Source: Xenopus tropicalis
Lineage: Eukaryota; Chordata; Amphibia; Anura; Pipidae
NCBI RefSeq assembly: GCF_000004195.4
Contig: NC_030680.2
Span: 139,685,545-139,749,544, forward strand
Direction: 5' to 3'
Length of the DNA: 64,000 bases
Numbering within the stretch: position 1 is the first letter of the stretch; each line of letters opens with the position of its first letter. Of the stretch, positions 49,713 to 59,523 are shown piece by piece. Position numbers and translations under genes: made by a program. Under the pieces are notes generated by a model, which worked only from the letters and a program-made list of their open reading frames with translations, did no database searches and was not told where the DNA came from.

Positions 49713-50273
49713 GGGCTATGAGCAAACTTAGGGGGCTGTTCCTGCTGAATTGTGCTTAGTACAGGGGAATCCCTATGTGCCATAGTTTTATGGTATCTCT
49801 CTGTACAGGCTATGAGCAAACTTAGGGGGCTGTTCCTGCTGAATTGTGCTTAGTACAGGGGAATCCCTATGTGCCATAGTTTTATGGTATCTCTCTGTAC
49901 AGGCTATGAGCAAACTTAGGGGGCTGTTCCTGCTGAATTGTGCTTAGTACAGGGGAATCCCTATGCTGCCATAGTTTTATGGTATCTCTCTGTACAGGCT
50001 ATGAGCAAACTTAGGGGGCTGTTCCTGCTGAATTGTGCTTAGTACAGGGGAATCCCTATGTGCCATAGTTTTATGGTATCTCTCTGTACAGGCTATGAGC
50101 AAACTTAGGGGGCTGTTCCTGCTGAATTGTGCTTAGTACAGGGGAATCCCTATGTGCCATAGTTTTATGGTATCTCTCTGTACAGGCTATGAGCCAACTT
50201 AGGGGGCTGTTCCTGCTGAATTGTGCTTAGTACAGGGGAATCCCTCTGCTGCCATAGTTTTATTGTGTATCTC
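49713..50273 (+). repeat. 94-bp minisatellite, array 2 (6 copies)
   Basis: Six units with starts at about 49715, 49809, 49903, 49998, 50092 and 50186. The unit and orientation are the same as in array 1 at 19.1 kb. Most units here carry the shorter ctatgtgccatag form. The last unit has the cagcc (gagccaactta) variant that also occurs in the last units of array 1. Confidence 0.96.
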
Positions 50274-51832
50274 TGTCCCACAGCTACAAACAGCCCCTCC
50301 CTCACTATCGCTTATTCATGTACTTATATAAATCAGCATTTAATATTGAGCGGGGCCATGACTGATCCCATGTATGTGCAGGATAATAATTTCCAGTGTA
50401 ATCTCTAACCTACCAACGTCTGACTTTAATTCCCAATTTCTCCTATATCAATGTAATATATTCCTTATACACATTTATACCCCTCACTGCTCCCCCCATT
50501 AAATGAATGATATGGTACAGCTCAGATTAACAGAAATGCCATATTTTAATTAAATTATTTTTTCCCCGGGGGGGGGGGGGGTATATGTTTCCTGCTCAAA
50601 CTGTTAAATATTCAGTGGAATTAAAAGGAATGGAGGCTTTATGGCAGGACCCCCAGCATCACAGTAACCCCTTGGGGGATGGAATGCAGATAAAAGTGAA
50701 AAGGAATTATTATATTATACAGGGAAAGACATTTGTTTTATTTTAGATATATATTAGTTATACATTCTCAGCCTAATTTATGACTATAAGTGGGATCAGG
50801 AATGACTGCTCCGATGAGAAGAACTCCTCCAATCATTCAAATGAACCCACGCCCTCTAGTGGCCAAACTCGGCTTCTCACTTGCCTGAATAACTATACGT
50901 GGCATTTTCCTTAAGGGCTTCAAATCCTGCGGTGATAAAACCAGTTTCCAACCAGGGTTATGTGCTGCTGGTCGCTATAATAAAGAACAGAATCTAATAA
51001 AGGATATCCTGCACGTTCACCATCAGGCACAATGGGGTTAATCCATCCACGTGCGGCTGTAAGTCTCTCGCTGACAGTTGATACTACTTGGAATACAAAG
51101 AATATATAAAACAGGTGATGGTTTGTGCTCCCCCCTTTAGTGAGAGACAAGCAACCCCCCCATTTAACGGCACCATTAGGCTGTGACATAAAGAAGATTT
51201 AGTGGGGCCAACATTCTATTGGTTGGGGGCATATTAAAGGCAGGGACAATAAAATCTCTGCTGGGGAAATCTTGCCGTTCTTGGCGCAGTGAGGCTCTGT
51301 GGGACCATAACGGGGCAGAAAGGCTTCTCTCAGGACACGGGGCCCCATAATAATGAGGGGGAGCCACATTAAATGGTACAGATCGGCTTACTTGCACCAA
51401 TATCATTAGGAGGCAGGAAGGGGTATTAGGGGCCCAGCTGCGCCAGGGAGATGGGGACATCATCTTAGTGATTGGACACGCGCGCCCCCTGCTCCTATAA
51501 ACTGATATATTTATTATCCAGCCGGTAATGGGCCTTGGGCTTGGGATAACAGCCAATTATTAGTAACGTTTTTATTTTACCTACGGATATAACTGACGTT
51601 ACCGACAAGTTGCTATTGGTTCAGCCGGCAGTTTCAGCCTTGCCTGAACAGCCATTATGCTTCAATTACAAACACCAGTGCTGGGCGCTAAGTGCCACTG
51701 CGGATTGCAATTGCCTTTTTTTATCCATAATTAAGTGGCCCTATTCCCATAATTCCAGTGTCGCTGTAGCCGCAGTTGTGCTTGTGTGTCCATCCAGCAT
51801 TTTGGGGAGTGGGGGTTTGTGTCACTTCTGGT
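50274..51832. other. Single-copy stretch, no gene seen
   Basis: A C4G14 run lies at about 50564-50581. A 126-codon reverse-strand frame at 51176-51556 shows no recognisable domain. No gene called. Confidence 0.35.
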
Positions 51833-52423
51833 CAGGGCCGCCATTGGGGGAACAGTCGTCTGGGGCCTGGGCGATTTTCACTTTAAAGGGGGCCCGGTCG
51901 TGCTACAGTTTAATCAACTCTGGGCCCTGTCATTGGTGCTCAGCGGGTAATCCTATTGGTTGCGCCCCGTGCGTACGCGTCCGTACTCACGGGGCGCGAC
52001 CTTATCAAAGTGAAGATGCAGCGGGGAGCCACGGGACATAGCCGGAGGACACAAGGGGAGCCAGGGACGCAGGAGGATGCTGGGGGGGAGCTGGAGGAAG
52101 CAGTGGGGGAGGAGGAAGCAGCGGGGAGCGGGCCATAGTTTAAGAACACTGGGGGAGGAAGGTTTTAGGGGTCCCTGGGCTGGCTAGCAATGTTTTTGGG
52201 GGTCCCTGCCCTGGCACCAATGCAAAATGTAACCCCTGGCCACCAATGTTTTAGGGGGTCTCTGGCTACCAATGTTTTAGGGGGCCATGACTACCAATGT
52301 CTGTGGATGGGAGGGGCCATTGGGGGCGTGGGAGGAGGGGAGCCCAGAAAATTTTTTTGTGAGGGGCCCCGTCTCCGCTATATGGGAGGAGGGGGGGCCC
52401 CGTGATTTCTGTTGGCGGCCCTG
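51833..52423. mobile_element. 591-bp hAT-type element with CpG hairpin and internal repeats
   Basis: Starts cagggccgccattgggggaa and ends tgttggcggccctg. The flanks are identical 8-bp duplications, cttctggt, at 51825-51832 and 52424-52431. Inside, 51961-51999 is a CpG-rich near-palindrome (gcgccccgtgcgtacg against ccgtactcacggggcgc). At 52145-52305 a degenerate ~30-bp repeat (ctaccaatgttttagggggt) recurs about five times. No transposase frame, so non-autonomous. Confidence 0.9.
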
Positions 52424-52431
52424 CTTCTGGT

Positions 52432-52800
52432 GCTCGCATCCAAAATGGGCTTCCCATGCATTTTACTGGGCGCAGTCTGGGGCACCTATTGGCGCAAGCC
52501 CCCTAGGTTGAACATCCGACATTTGCAACATTTTGGGTTCTTCTTGTGCTGGGGCCACAGCTAGGGTACGTTTGTCAGTGGCTAAACCCAAACAGAGGGG
52601 TCGGGGCTGATGGTATTGAGGGTGGGGCAGTAAAGCAAGGGGTGGGCACGTTGGGCGGGGTTATGATGCCAGGGTGCAGTTACTGCATCACTTACAATTG
52701 GTTGGAATTCAGGCAGTTTCTTTAGTGGAAAACTGGGATGTCCGGTTCTAAACCAGATAGTTGATTGGTTCTGTCTGATAAGTAAGTCCAATCATTTAAT
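52432..52800. other. Single-copy stretch, no gene seen
   Basis: Nothing identified. Confidence 0.35.
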
Positions 52801-52890
52801 TGTATGGGGTCTGTTTTACCAGTTATCCAGAAAGCTCTGAAATTTGCTTTTTCTTTCTGTAATAATAAGAGAATAATTGAACTTGATGAT
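52801..52890 (+). mobile_element. Relic of the 'ttatccagaa' MITE
   Basis: Contains tgtatggggtctgttttacc and agttatccagaaagctctga followed by 'ctgtaataataa'. This matches the left end of the elements at 5.21, 35.49 and 53.94 kb. The 112-bp units and right terminus are absent. Confidence 0.65.
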
Positions 52891-53836
52891 AACTATGTTG
52901 ATAGAACATAATGTTTTACATTTATTGTCCAAATTATTGTTGGGGATTCACAAGACTGAAAACCGAACAGACAATTGAGACCCACACAGGCCTAAGGAAA
53001 ACCCAACTGTTGGGGTCAGAACCAAACTGGTGGCAACCCTAGCCGTAGGGCAAATGCCTCCCCTGTCCTACCCAAAAACCCAGTCTCATTGGTATTTCCC
53101 TGTGAGATGGTAATGCCCATGAATATGGCATGGGGGGGGATATGGGCATTATGTTTAGTTGCTGCTGTACATGGGGGGGTGTACACTAGCCCTATATAAA
53201 AGCTGAACCTTTACTGGGGTCACAGTTAAAATCCCATTATCCCTGCCGGCCTCCGTCGCCTTTTTATTCCCTGTTTGCCAGTTGTGCAGTGGGAGTTCTT
53301 TCCATTGTACAGACCCAAATCTCAAGATCCTCTCCACTCCCCGCGCTGGTTAATGGCCTCCCGCTCCGCAGAACAAAACAAGGCGGCACAGTCATAAGAA
53401 CAGCATTTGATCAATGCACTTATCATAAATGAAGGCGAGATTGGATGGAAATTGCAGGACGCGGCGCTTGCATGTACACAGCGCTTCCCCGGCTTCTATT
53501 CAAATAAGAGCAGAAATTGGGGGCTTCGGCTTATTCTGATTATCCTCCAAATCTCCTTTTATTGTATTTATCCCGGAGACAGAAAAAAAAAATATATATA
53601 TATATCTATACACAGCCTTTGGCTGAACGTAATTGCCTGTGCAGTTGTTAATGAGACGGTGTAATTACGTGGCCACGCAGGGGGTATAATTGTGTTTCCC
53701 TGTGTTTTTATGACAATTACGACTAAAGATGATTCTGTTTTATGAACAAATTCATTTGTTTTCTCTTCATTTTTTCATAATCGTGTTTTTACCCATTACT
53801 AGTCTGAATAGCAGTCTCTTTCTGCAGATTTAGCTG
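52891..53836. other. Single-copy stretch, possible conserved segment
   Basis: The part from 53390 to 53690 has mixed composition with homeodomain-like cores (gttaatgagac, gtgtaattacg) and a short (TA)n at 53591-53604. It could be a regulatory element but is unproven. Confidence 0.3.
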
Positions 53837-53936
53837 TTTAAAGGGGAAGTTAACCACGATATTGAACTTTTCAACAGTGACAGTCTAAGAGCCATTGAGG
53901 TTGTTTAAACATTTAAAAGATACTAACATTCAAATA

Positions 53937-54599
53937 AAGGTATGGGATCCCTTATCCAGAAACCCGTTATCCAGAAAGTTCAGAATTACAGAAAGGCCAT
54001 TTCCCATAGACTCCATTATAAGCAAATCATTTTAATTTTATGGAATGATTCCCTTTTCTCTGTAATAATTAAACAGTACCTGTACTTGATCCCAACTAAG
54101 ATATAATTACCCCTTATTGGGGGCAGAACAGCCCTATTGGGTTTATTTAATGGTTAAATGATTCCCTTTTCTCTGTAATAATAAAACAGTACCTGTACTT
54201 GATCCCAACTAAGATATAATTACCCCTTATTGGGGCAGAACAGCCCTATTGGGTTTATTTAATGGTTAAATGATTCCCTTTTCTCTGTAATAATAAAACA
54301 GTACCTGTACTTGATCCCAACTAAGATATAATTACCCCTTATTGGGGGCAGAACAGCCCTATTGGGTTTATTTAATGGTTAAATGATTCCCTTTTCTCTG
54401 TAATAATAAAACAGTATCTGTACTTGATCCCAACTAAGATATAATTACCCCTTATTGAGGGCAAAACAAGCCTATTGGGTTTATTCAATATTTAAATTAT
54501 TTTTAGCAGACTTAAGTTATGGAGATCCAAGTTACAGAAAGATCCCTTATCTGGAAAACCCCAGGTCCCAAACATTCTGGATAACAGGTCCCATACCTG
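53937..54599 (+). mobile_element. MITE with internal 112-bp units (4 copies)
   Basis: Left end aaggtatgggatcccttatc with cgttatccagaaagttcaga. Right end cattctggataacaggtccc and atacctg. Units begin at about 54087, 54200, 54312 and 54425, the last diverged. Same family as 5.21 kb (11 units) and 35.49 kb (3 units). Confidence 0.88.
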
Positions 54600-54914
54600 T
54601 ACTGAAATTTAGATTTAAATACTGATGTTTTTTTTCTCTTTTTCATTAGTACCGGGCAATTTCCTGTTGCTCTCCTGTGCCTTGGAGTTGTTTCTTTAGC
54701 CTTGCTAAGCTTCCTTGTCTTGAGCAATCAGCTAAATAATGCTGTTAAGGGCTCAGTACCTTGCACTGATTCATAGAATGGTTTATAGAAAGGATCTAAG
54801 ACCATTGTAGTCTAAATGTTCGGTTCTAAAAAAGAAAACTAGAACCTCAGCCATAAAGCAAGTCACCACTGCTGCTATGCAATAAACATTTCAGCTTTTC
54901 TCCAAACTTGATCA
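54600..54914. other. Single-copy stretch, no gene seen
   Basis: A short piece 'cagccataaagcaagtcacc' near 54850 resembles a fragment of the 100-bp unit. Nothing else seen. Confidence 0.3.
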
Positions 54915-55137
54915 CAGGGTCAGGCTGGCGGCCCATAGGGATACTGGGACAAACCCTGGTGGGCCTTGTTGGGCCTTGCTACCTGCCTGCAAGCCATCAC
55001 CGCTCCCTGCTCCGCTGTCGTGTGTTCCACTGTGGAATGCACGGCCATCTTTATTTTTTAACTGTAAGTAAGTAGTGGAACAGAATGGGAGCAGCAGTGG
55101 CTAGGGGGCAGAGGGAGTCGGACCCTGGGTTACCACC
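54915..55137 (+). mobile_element. MITE-like element ('cagggtcaggctgg')
   Basis: Starts cagggtcaggctggcggccc and ends gggagtcggaccctg, an inverted complement of the start. Flanking 8-mers do not match. Related starts lie at 21.28 and 26.99 kb. Confidence 0.6.
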
Positions 55138-55439
55138 ATAGACCTCACCCTAATTGGTCAATGTACTGCCCATCTAGGACTATCCAGGGCAGCAAATAAT
55201 CATTCACCCCTAATCTCAATCCCTCATTGGGGCATCACCGTTGTGCAATAGAGTCCTAGGTTCAATTCCAGCCAGGACAGGAGATTGCTGGGGTCATTTC
55301 AGATTGCAAGTGCAGTCGCTGGGCAGCTTAATTGTCCAGTTGGATAGACAAGTGTATCTATCGATGCAGGGGAACCCATAGCATTACTGCCCCTCCAAAA
55401 GGTGGTGGGGACTCTAGGGTTCCCAGTGTGGTCTACACC
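55138..55439. other. Single-copy stretch with a B-box-like motif
   Basis: The sequence aggttcaattccagccagga near 55258 resembles a Pol III B box, but no A box stands at the right distance upstream. It may be a decayed SINE fragment. Confidence 0.3.
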
Positions 55440-55695
55440 AATATTCTAAGGCAGTTTGCAGTTTTTTTAAGCTTTGGATTTTGTGGTGTGCAGCTGTCAG
55501 CCTTAGAACTGTATCAGGTTGCTAGGAACTAATTACCCTAGTAACCAGGCAGCAGTTAGAAGAGTAGATATAGTAAAGGGCCTGAATAGTAATATTAAAA
55601 AGAAGAATAATAATAAAATGAAAGCCTCACAGTCACAAGCTTTTGCTGCATGTCCCCAATACACCAGAAGTAAAGGTGAACTTCCCCTTTAATAA
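55440..55695 (+). mobile_element. Probable Kolobok-like (TTAA) MITE
   Basis: Contains the imperfect palindrome ggttgctaggaactaatt / accctagtaacc at 55518-55547, 'agggcctgaatag', and ends aaaggtgaacttccccttta followed by a. The right end matches the 'aaggtgaac..ccctttaa' terminus I know from an abundant Xenopus TTAA-site MITE. The left terminus is not visible. Confidence 0.6.
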
Positions 55696-55729
55696 AAAGC
55701 TTTCCTACATTACTTAGAAAACCCCCTTC

Positions 55730-56110
55730 CTGAATATGTTCCAAAAGCTCCCGTGCATGGGCAGCGCCGCAGCCTCGCAGGTTACACTCACAGGTTGGAA
55801 GCCGCGGCCGTTTCTCAGCCTTAATGCAACTGTTAAACCTCCGTAATGAAGATTGAAGGTTTAATAATGACAAGTGTTACAAATGTGTATTTAATCATTG
55901 CTAAATCGATTAGGAACTTGTGCCCACGTGCCTGTCACCGAAACAAAGACTCAGCGCGGCGCTCTGACATTGATAAATGGGGCTTTGCTACAGTATCAAT
56001 TGAATTATTGGATTTAGCCGGCTACCAAATGAGATTTGCATTGTCTCGGCCATATGTGTTTAGGCCTGAAGAAGGTCATTAGAGGCTGCAAACGCGGAGG
56101 CAGAGATGGG
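55730..56110. promoter_or_regulatory. Candidate conserved non-coding element
   Basis: Unique, non-repetitive sequence with an exact octamer-type motif atttgcat (56034-56041) and homeodomain-like cores (cgtaatgaag, ggtttaataatgac, gtatttaatcattg, caattgaattattgg). The 78-codon frame at 55846-56082 has no recognisable domain. The call is an inference from motif density and lack of repeats. Confidence 0.3.
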
Positions 56111-56494
56111 TTAAAGTGATTCCGAACAGGGCAGGATTGTTCTTAGTCAATTAAATAGAGCAGCAGAGACGAGGGCTTCGGGGATGGGAGATATTCACTG
56201 GTCAGTCAGAGGGTCCCAGGGGCCTATTTAAAATAGACTAAAGTCTGCAGCGAGTAAATATCAACACTCGCCCCCGGGCTCTTTACCCAGTGACAAATTG
56301 GTTTTGGGAACAAAGGCCGGAGAAGAGAGCAGCGTGCATGGAAGCACAGTGCCCCCCGGGCAGGCAAATGGGCCCAGGGAAGGCTGTATAATTAGGCAAT
56401 TGCATTGAGATTGTGGGAGAAAGGGAAACCTGTACCCAATACAAATATATATAATATATATCCTATGCTTACAGGAGAGATACACTTGAATCTT
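56111..56494. other. Single-copy stretch, no gene seen
   Basis: Nothing identified. Confidence 0.35.
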
Positions 56495-56742
56495 GTAGAT
56501 TGTAAGCTCTTTTGGGCAGGGCTCCCTTTACCTCTTGTATCGGTTATTGGTTGCTTTATATGTTACTCTGTATGTCTCCTTGTAGAGTGTAAGCTCTTTT
56601 GGGCAGGGCTCTCTTCACCTCTTGTATCGGTTATTGGTTGCTTTATATGTTACTCTGTATGTCCAATGTATGAAACCCACTTATTGTACAGCGCTGCGGG
56701 ATATGTTGGCGCTTTATAAATAAATGTTAATAATAATAATAA
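56495..56742 (+). mobile_element. SINE-like retroposon with internal 88-bp duplication
   Basis: Contains gattgtaagctcttttgggc twice, 88 bp apart, each followed by agggctc, then ttgtatcggttattggttgc and tttatatgttactctgtatg. The 3' part has attgtacagcgctgcgggat and ttggcgctttataaataaat and a (taa)n tail. Opposite orientation to the copy at 49.0 kb. Confidence 0.8.
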
Positions 56743-56850
56743 AATCTGCATTTAGAATCTCATTTGTGCAGTCAGATCCATTCTTGGGGCAACAATCAGA
56801 TGAGCCGAGGCAGACCTGCTGGGAGAGAAATACCTCCGTGGCTTGATAGG

Positions 56851-57251
56851 TACATGGGTACAAGTATGTGGTTACCCCTTCTAGTTATTGGAATTGGATA
56901 TTTAAGCCACAGCCATGATACAATGACACTCAACAGTTTTGAGGAAGATCCTTTCCTGTTTCTGCACAATAATGACCCCAGGCACAAAGAAAGGTCCATA
57001 CACAGTGGGTTTGCTGAGAGGCTAAGAACTTGACTTGAGCCCTGGCCTTTACCTAACTGAATACCTGAGTGTTGAATTGGAACCCCCCACTGTGGACCAG
57101 GCCTCATCACCTACTATCAGTGGTAGCCAACAACCTTCCACCAACCATGTTGGGATAGTAGATACTCTCTACTGTTCCACCAAAGGAGCAACTTCTTATT
57201 AATACCTTTGGCTTTAAATTGAGATGTTGGACAAGTAGGTCATATAATGTA
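56851..57251 (+). pseudogene. Decayed, internally deleted Tc1/mariner element
   Basis: The left end (tacatgggtacaagtatgtg, ccccttctagttattgg, tttaagccacagccatg) resembles the 5' terminus and leader of a Tc1-like element. It is followed almost at once by a C-terminal transposase relic: EEDPFLFLHNNDPRHKERSI is readable at about 56938-57000. In Tc1-family transposases this stretch reads H-D-N-A-P-x-H, with the D catalytic; here it is H-N-N-D-P-R-H, so the catalytic Asp is lost. Downstream, stops and frameshifts interrupt the region equivalent to the SPDLNPIEHLWD motif. The right end (gagatgttggacaagtaggt, catataatgta) matches the 3' inverted repeat. Most of the transposase is deleted, so the copy is dead. 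The identification is from memory of the family. Confidence 0.85.
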
Positions 57252-57504
57252 TCTGGTCAGTCCCTTGACAGATATCGTGTCCCCAATACATTGGCCAATG
57301 AGCTTCCAGCTTCATCAAGAGTGGCCAAGTATCAGCAGGCAATATCTGTCCATATGTGTCCATTGTAAGAAAGGTAATGGCTTTTCTTTTACGTTGTCTA
57401 CGTCTTCCCATTCACACTATCACACCCAACATCCTAAACCTCCGAACACAGATATCTAAGTCAAAAGTAGTCAACATTTGCCAGTGGAATACATTAATAA
57501 GTTG
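57252..57504. other. Single-copy stretch, no gene seen
   Basis: Nothing identified. Confidence 0.35.
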
Positions 57505-57962
57505 TTGTGTAGTAGTACATATATAGTAGATATGTAGTAGAATATATAGTAGTAGACATGCAGTAGTATAGTAGCAGATATATAGAGGTACAGTAGTAAA
57601 TATGTAACAGTGTAGTAGTAGTAGATACGTAATAGACTAGTAGTAGATATATAGTTTAGATATACAGTAGTATATTAGTAGATATGTAGTAGTGTAGTAG
57701 TAAATATGTAGCAGTGTAGTAGTAGTAGTAGATACGTAATAGACTAGTAGTAGATATATAGTTTAGATATGCAGTAGTATATTAGTAGATTTGTAGTAGT
57801 GTAGTAGTAAATATGTAGCAGTGTAATAGTAGTAGATATGTAATAGACTAGTAGTAGATATATAGTTTAGATATGCAGTAGTATATTAGTAGATATGTAG
57901 TAGTAAATCTGTAGCAGTGTAGTAGTAGACATGTAGTAATATAGTCGTAGATATGTAGTAGT
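57505..57962. repeat. TAG-rich array with ~105-bp higher-order period
   Basis: Built of gtagtag/atatgtag triplet-like motifs. A larger unit containing taatagactagtagtagata, tatagtttagatatgcagta and tgtagtagtaaatatgtagc recurs at 57630, 57737 and 57841 (spacings 107 and 104 bp). The edges are more degenerate. Confidence 0.88.
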
Positions 57963-59523
57963 TGAGGTTGTAACCTTTTGCTTCTGTCTGGAAACAACAA
58001 TGTTTTTAAATCCAGTTGTTTGATGAATATATTGGCACTTATGTATGAATTATTGGCCAGAGTACAGGCTAGACCACTCCATCCAGTCTCAGATTTGGCC
58101 CTACACTGGCCAGTCTGGCTCGGAATCTTTGTTGCCTTCTTTGTTTTGATCTGTTCTTGCTTTAATGGCGTATGTTCCAGCGCTGAGCAAACCGGGCCTT
58201 AAGTCAGTGCTTATTTGATGAATGAGTAGCCCGAGGGGAATTTGGCAGGAGTGTTACTAGGCCTTGTCCTTCCTCATATTCAGCATCATCATCATACACC
58301 TTATTGTCACTGTCTGGTACTTATTGAACGGAAATGATTGGTGATTGGTCTGTAAGTGGAAAGAAATGTCTGGGCTCAATTAGTCCATGTATCATTGCAC
58401 AGTGATCATTAACCTTCATGGTCACATGACCAATCTCATATAATTATCTGTGAGAGAGTAGCCATGGAGTATTGGGGTAGCCGGAGGCAGTAGCCTGGGT
58501 GACGATATAAGCCAACCTTGTTTTCCTCTGCATCCAACATAAACTGATTAAAGGGCCACTGAGAGGAGGAAATGAAAGTCCCTAAATGGGTTTAAAGTTA
58601 ATGTCTATTTAGCCTGCACCTTCTTAATGCTGCCATTATACTTAGGAAAAAAATATAGTATTTTATTTTGTAGGAGTCTTTATAAATAACTTTCTTTAAT
58701 CTGAAAATAGAAATAAAAATATGCACATTATAATGTGTCCGAGAGGCCCAGCTGTCCCTAATTTGGTATATAAAGGAGAATAATAGACCAGAAAAGGGGT
58801 ACAGTTTAGTGGGTGGAGTCTGTACTTCCTCAGGGGTGTGGCCATTATGTATTAGGGGAGTGGCTTAGATTTCCTTCCATTATCTGTGTGCATGTTATTT
58901 TCTGGAGAGTTCTATGTTTTGTTTCCTATACCTGCCAAGCGCACAGGGGGGCAGTCGCCAGTGCATATTCCTTTAGAGAATGAGGCAGAAGGGATATTCG
59001 GAGAAAGCTGCCAGCGCTCGGCCCCATCCCAGAATTCATTAGGGAGAGGAAACCGCCTCAGCAAACCGTATCATCAATTACACTTATAGACATGTCTAAA
59101 GCATTCCCCAGAGCGGCCGCCACTTTTACTGTAAGATGTTAATAAGCAGGATATTTATTGAGCTTATGTATATCCAGCAGCATACACGGATACAATATTT
59201 ATCATGTGTTTCCCCCAGAGAGAGAAATACAGCTTTGCAGTCGGGAGGGGGGAGCAGCGAGCGGGAGTCGGAACTCTGGACTTGTTTCATGTTGCATGTC
59301 TAGTATGTGTGGCTGTGTACATTATCTGCAAATACTCCGGGTTTCACCAGCTATTATCATGCTCAGAAATCCATAAAACACAAAGGGAATTATGTAATAA
59401 TAGGTACAATGTTTGATCTAGATCCACTACACATAGCAGCCAATCAGCTGGTAAAGATTACTGCTATGTTTAAAAGCAAACCTCAATAGGTGGTTGAGGT
59501 GGGATTATTATAATAGTCTCTTG
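57963..59523. other. Single-copy stretch, no gene seen
   Basis: No exon supported. The part from 58960 to 59160 is unique and of mixed composition, but has no specific signal. Confidence 0.35.

Noticed and set aside
55225..55330. tRNA gene suggested by the B-box-like ggttcaattcc
   Set aside because: No A box at the right distance, no acceptor-stem pairing and no Pol III terminator placement; at most a SINE remnant.
57940..57975. let-7-like string near tagtagttgaggttgtaacc
   Set aside because: The order of bases does not match the let-7 seed and mature sequence, and it is the decaying end of the TAG array; no hairpin partner seen.
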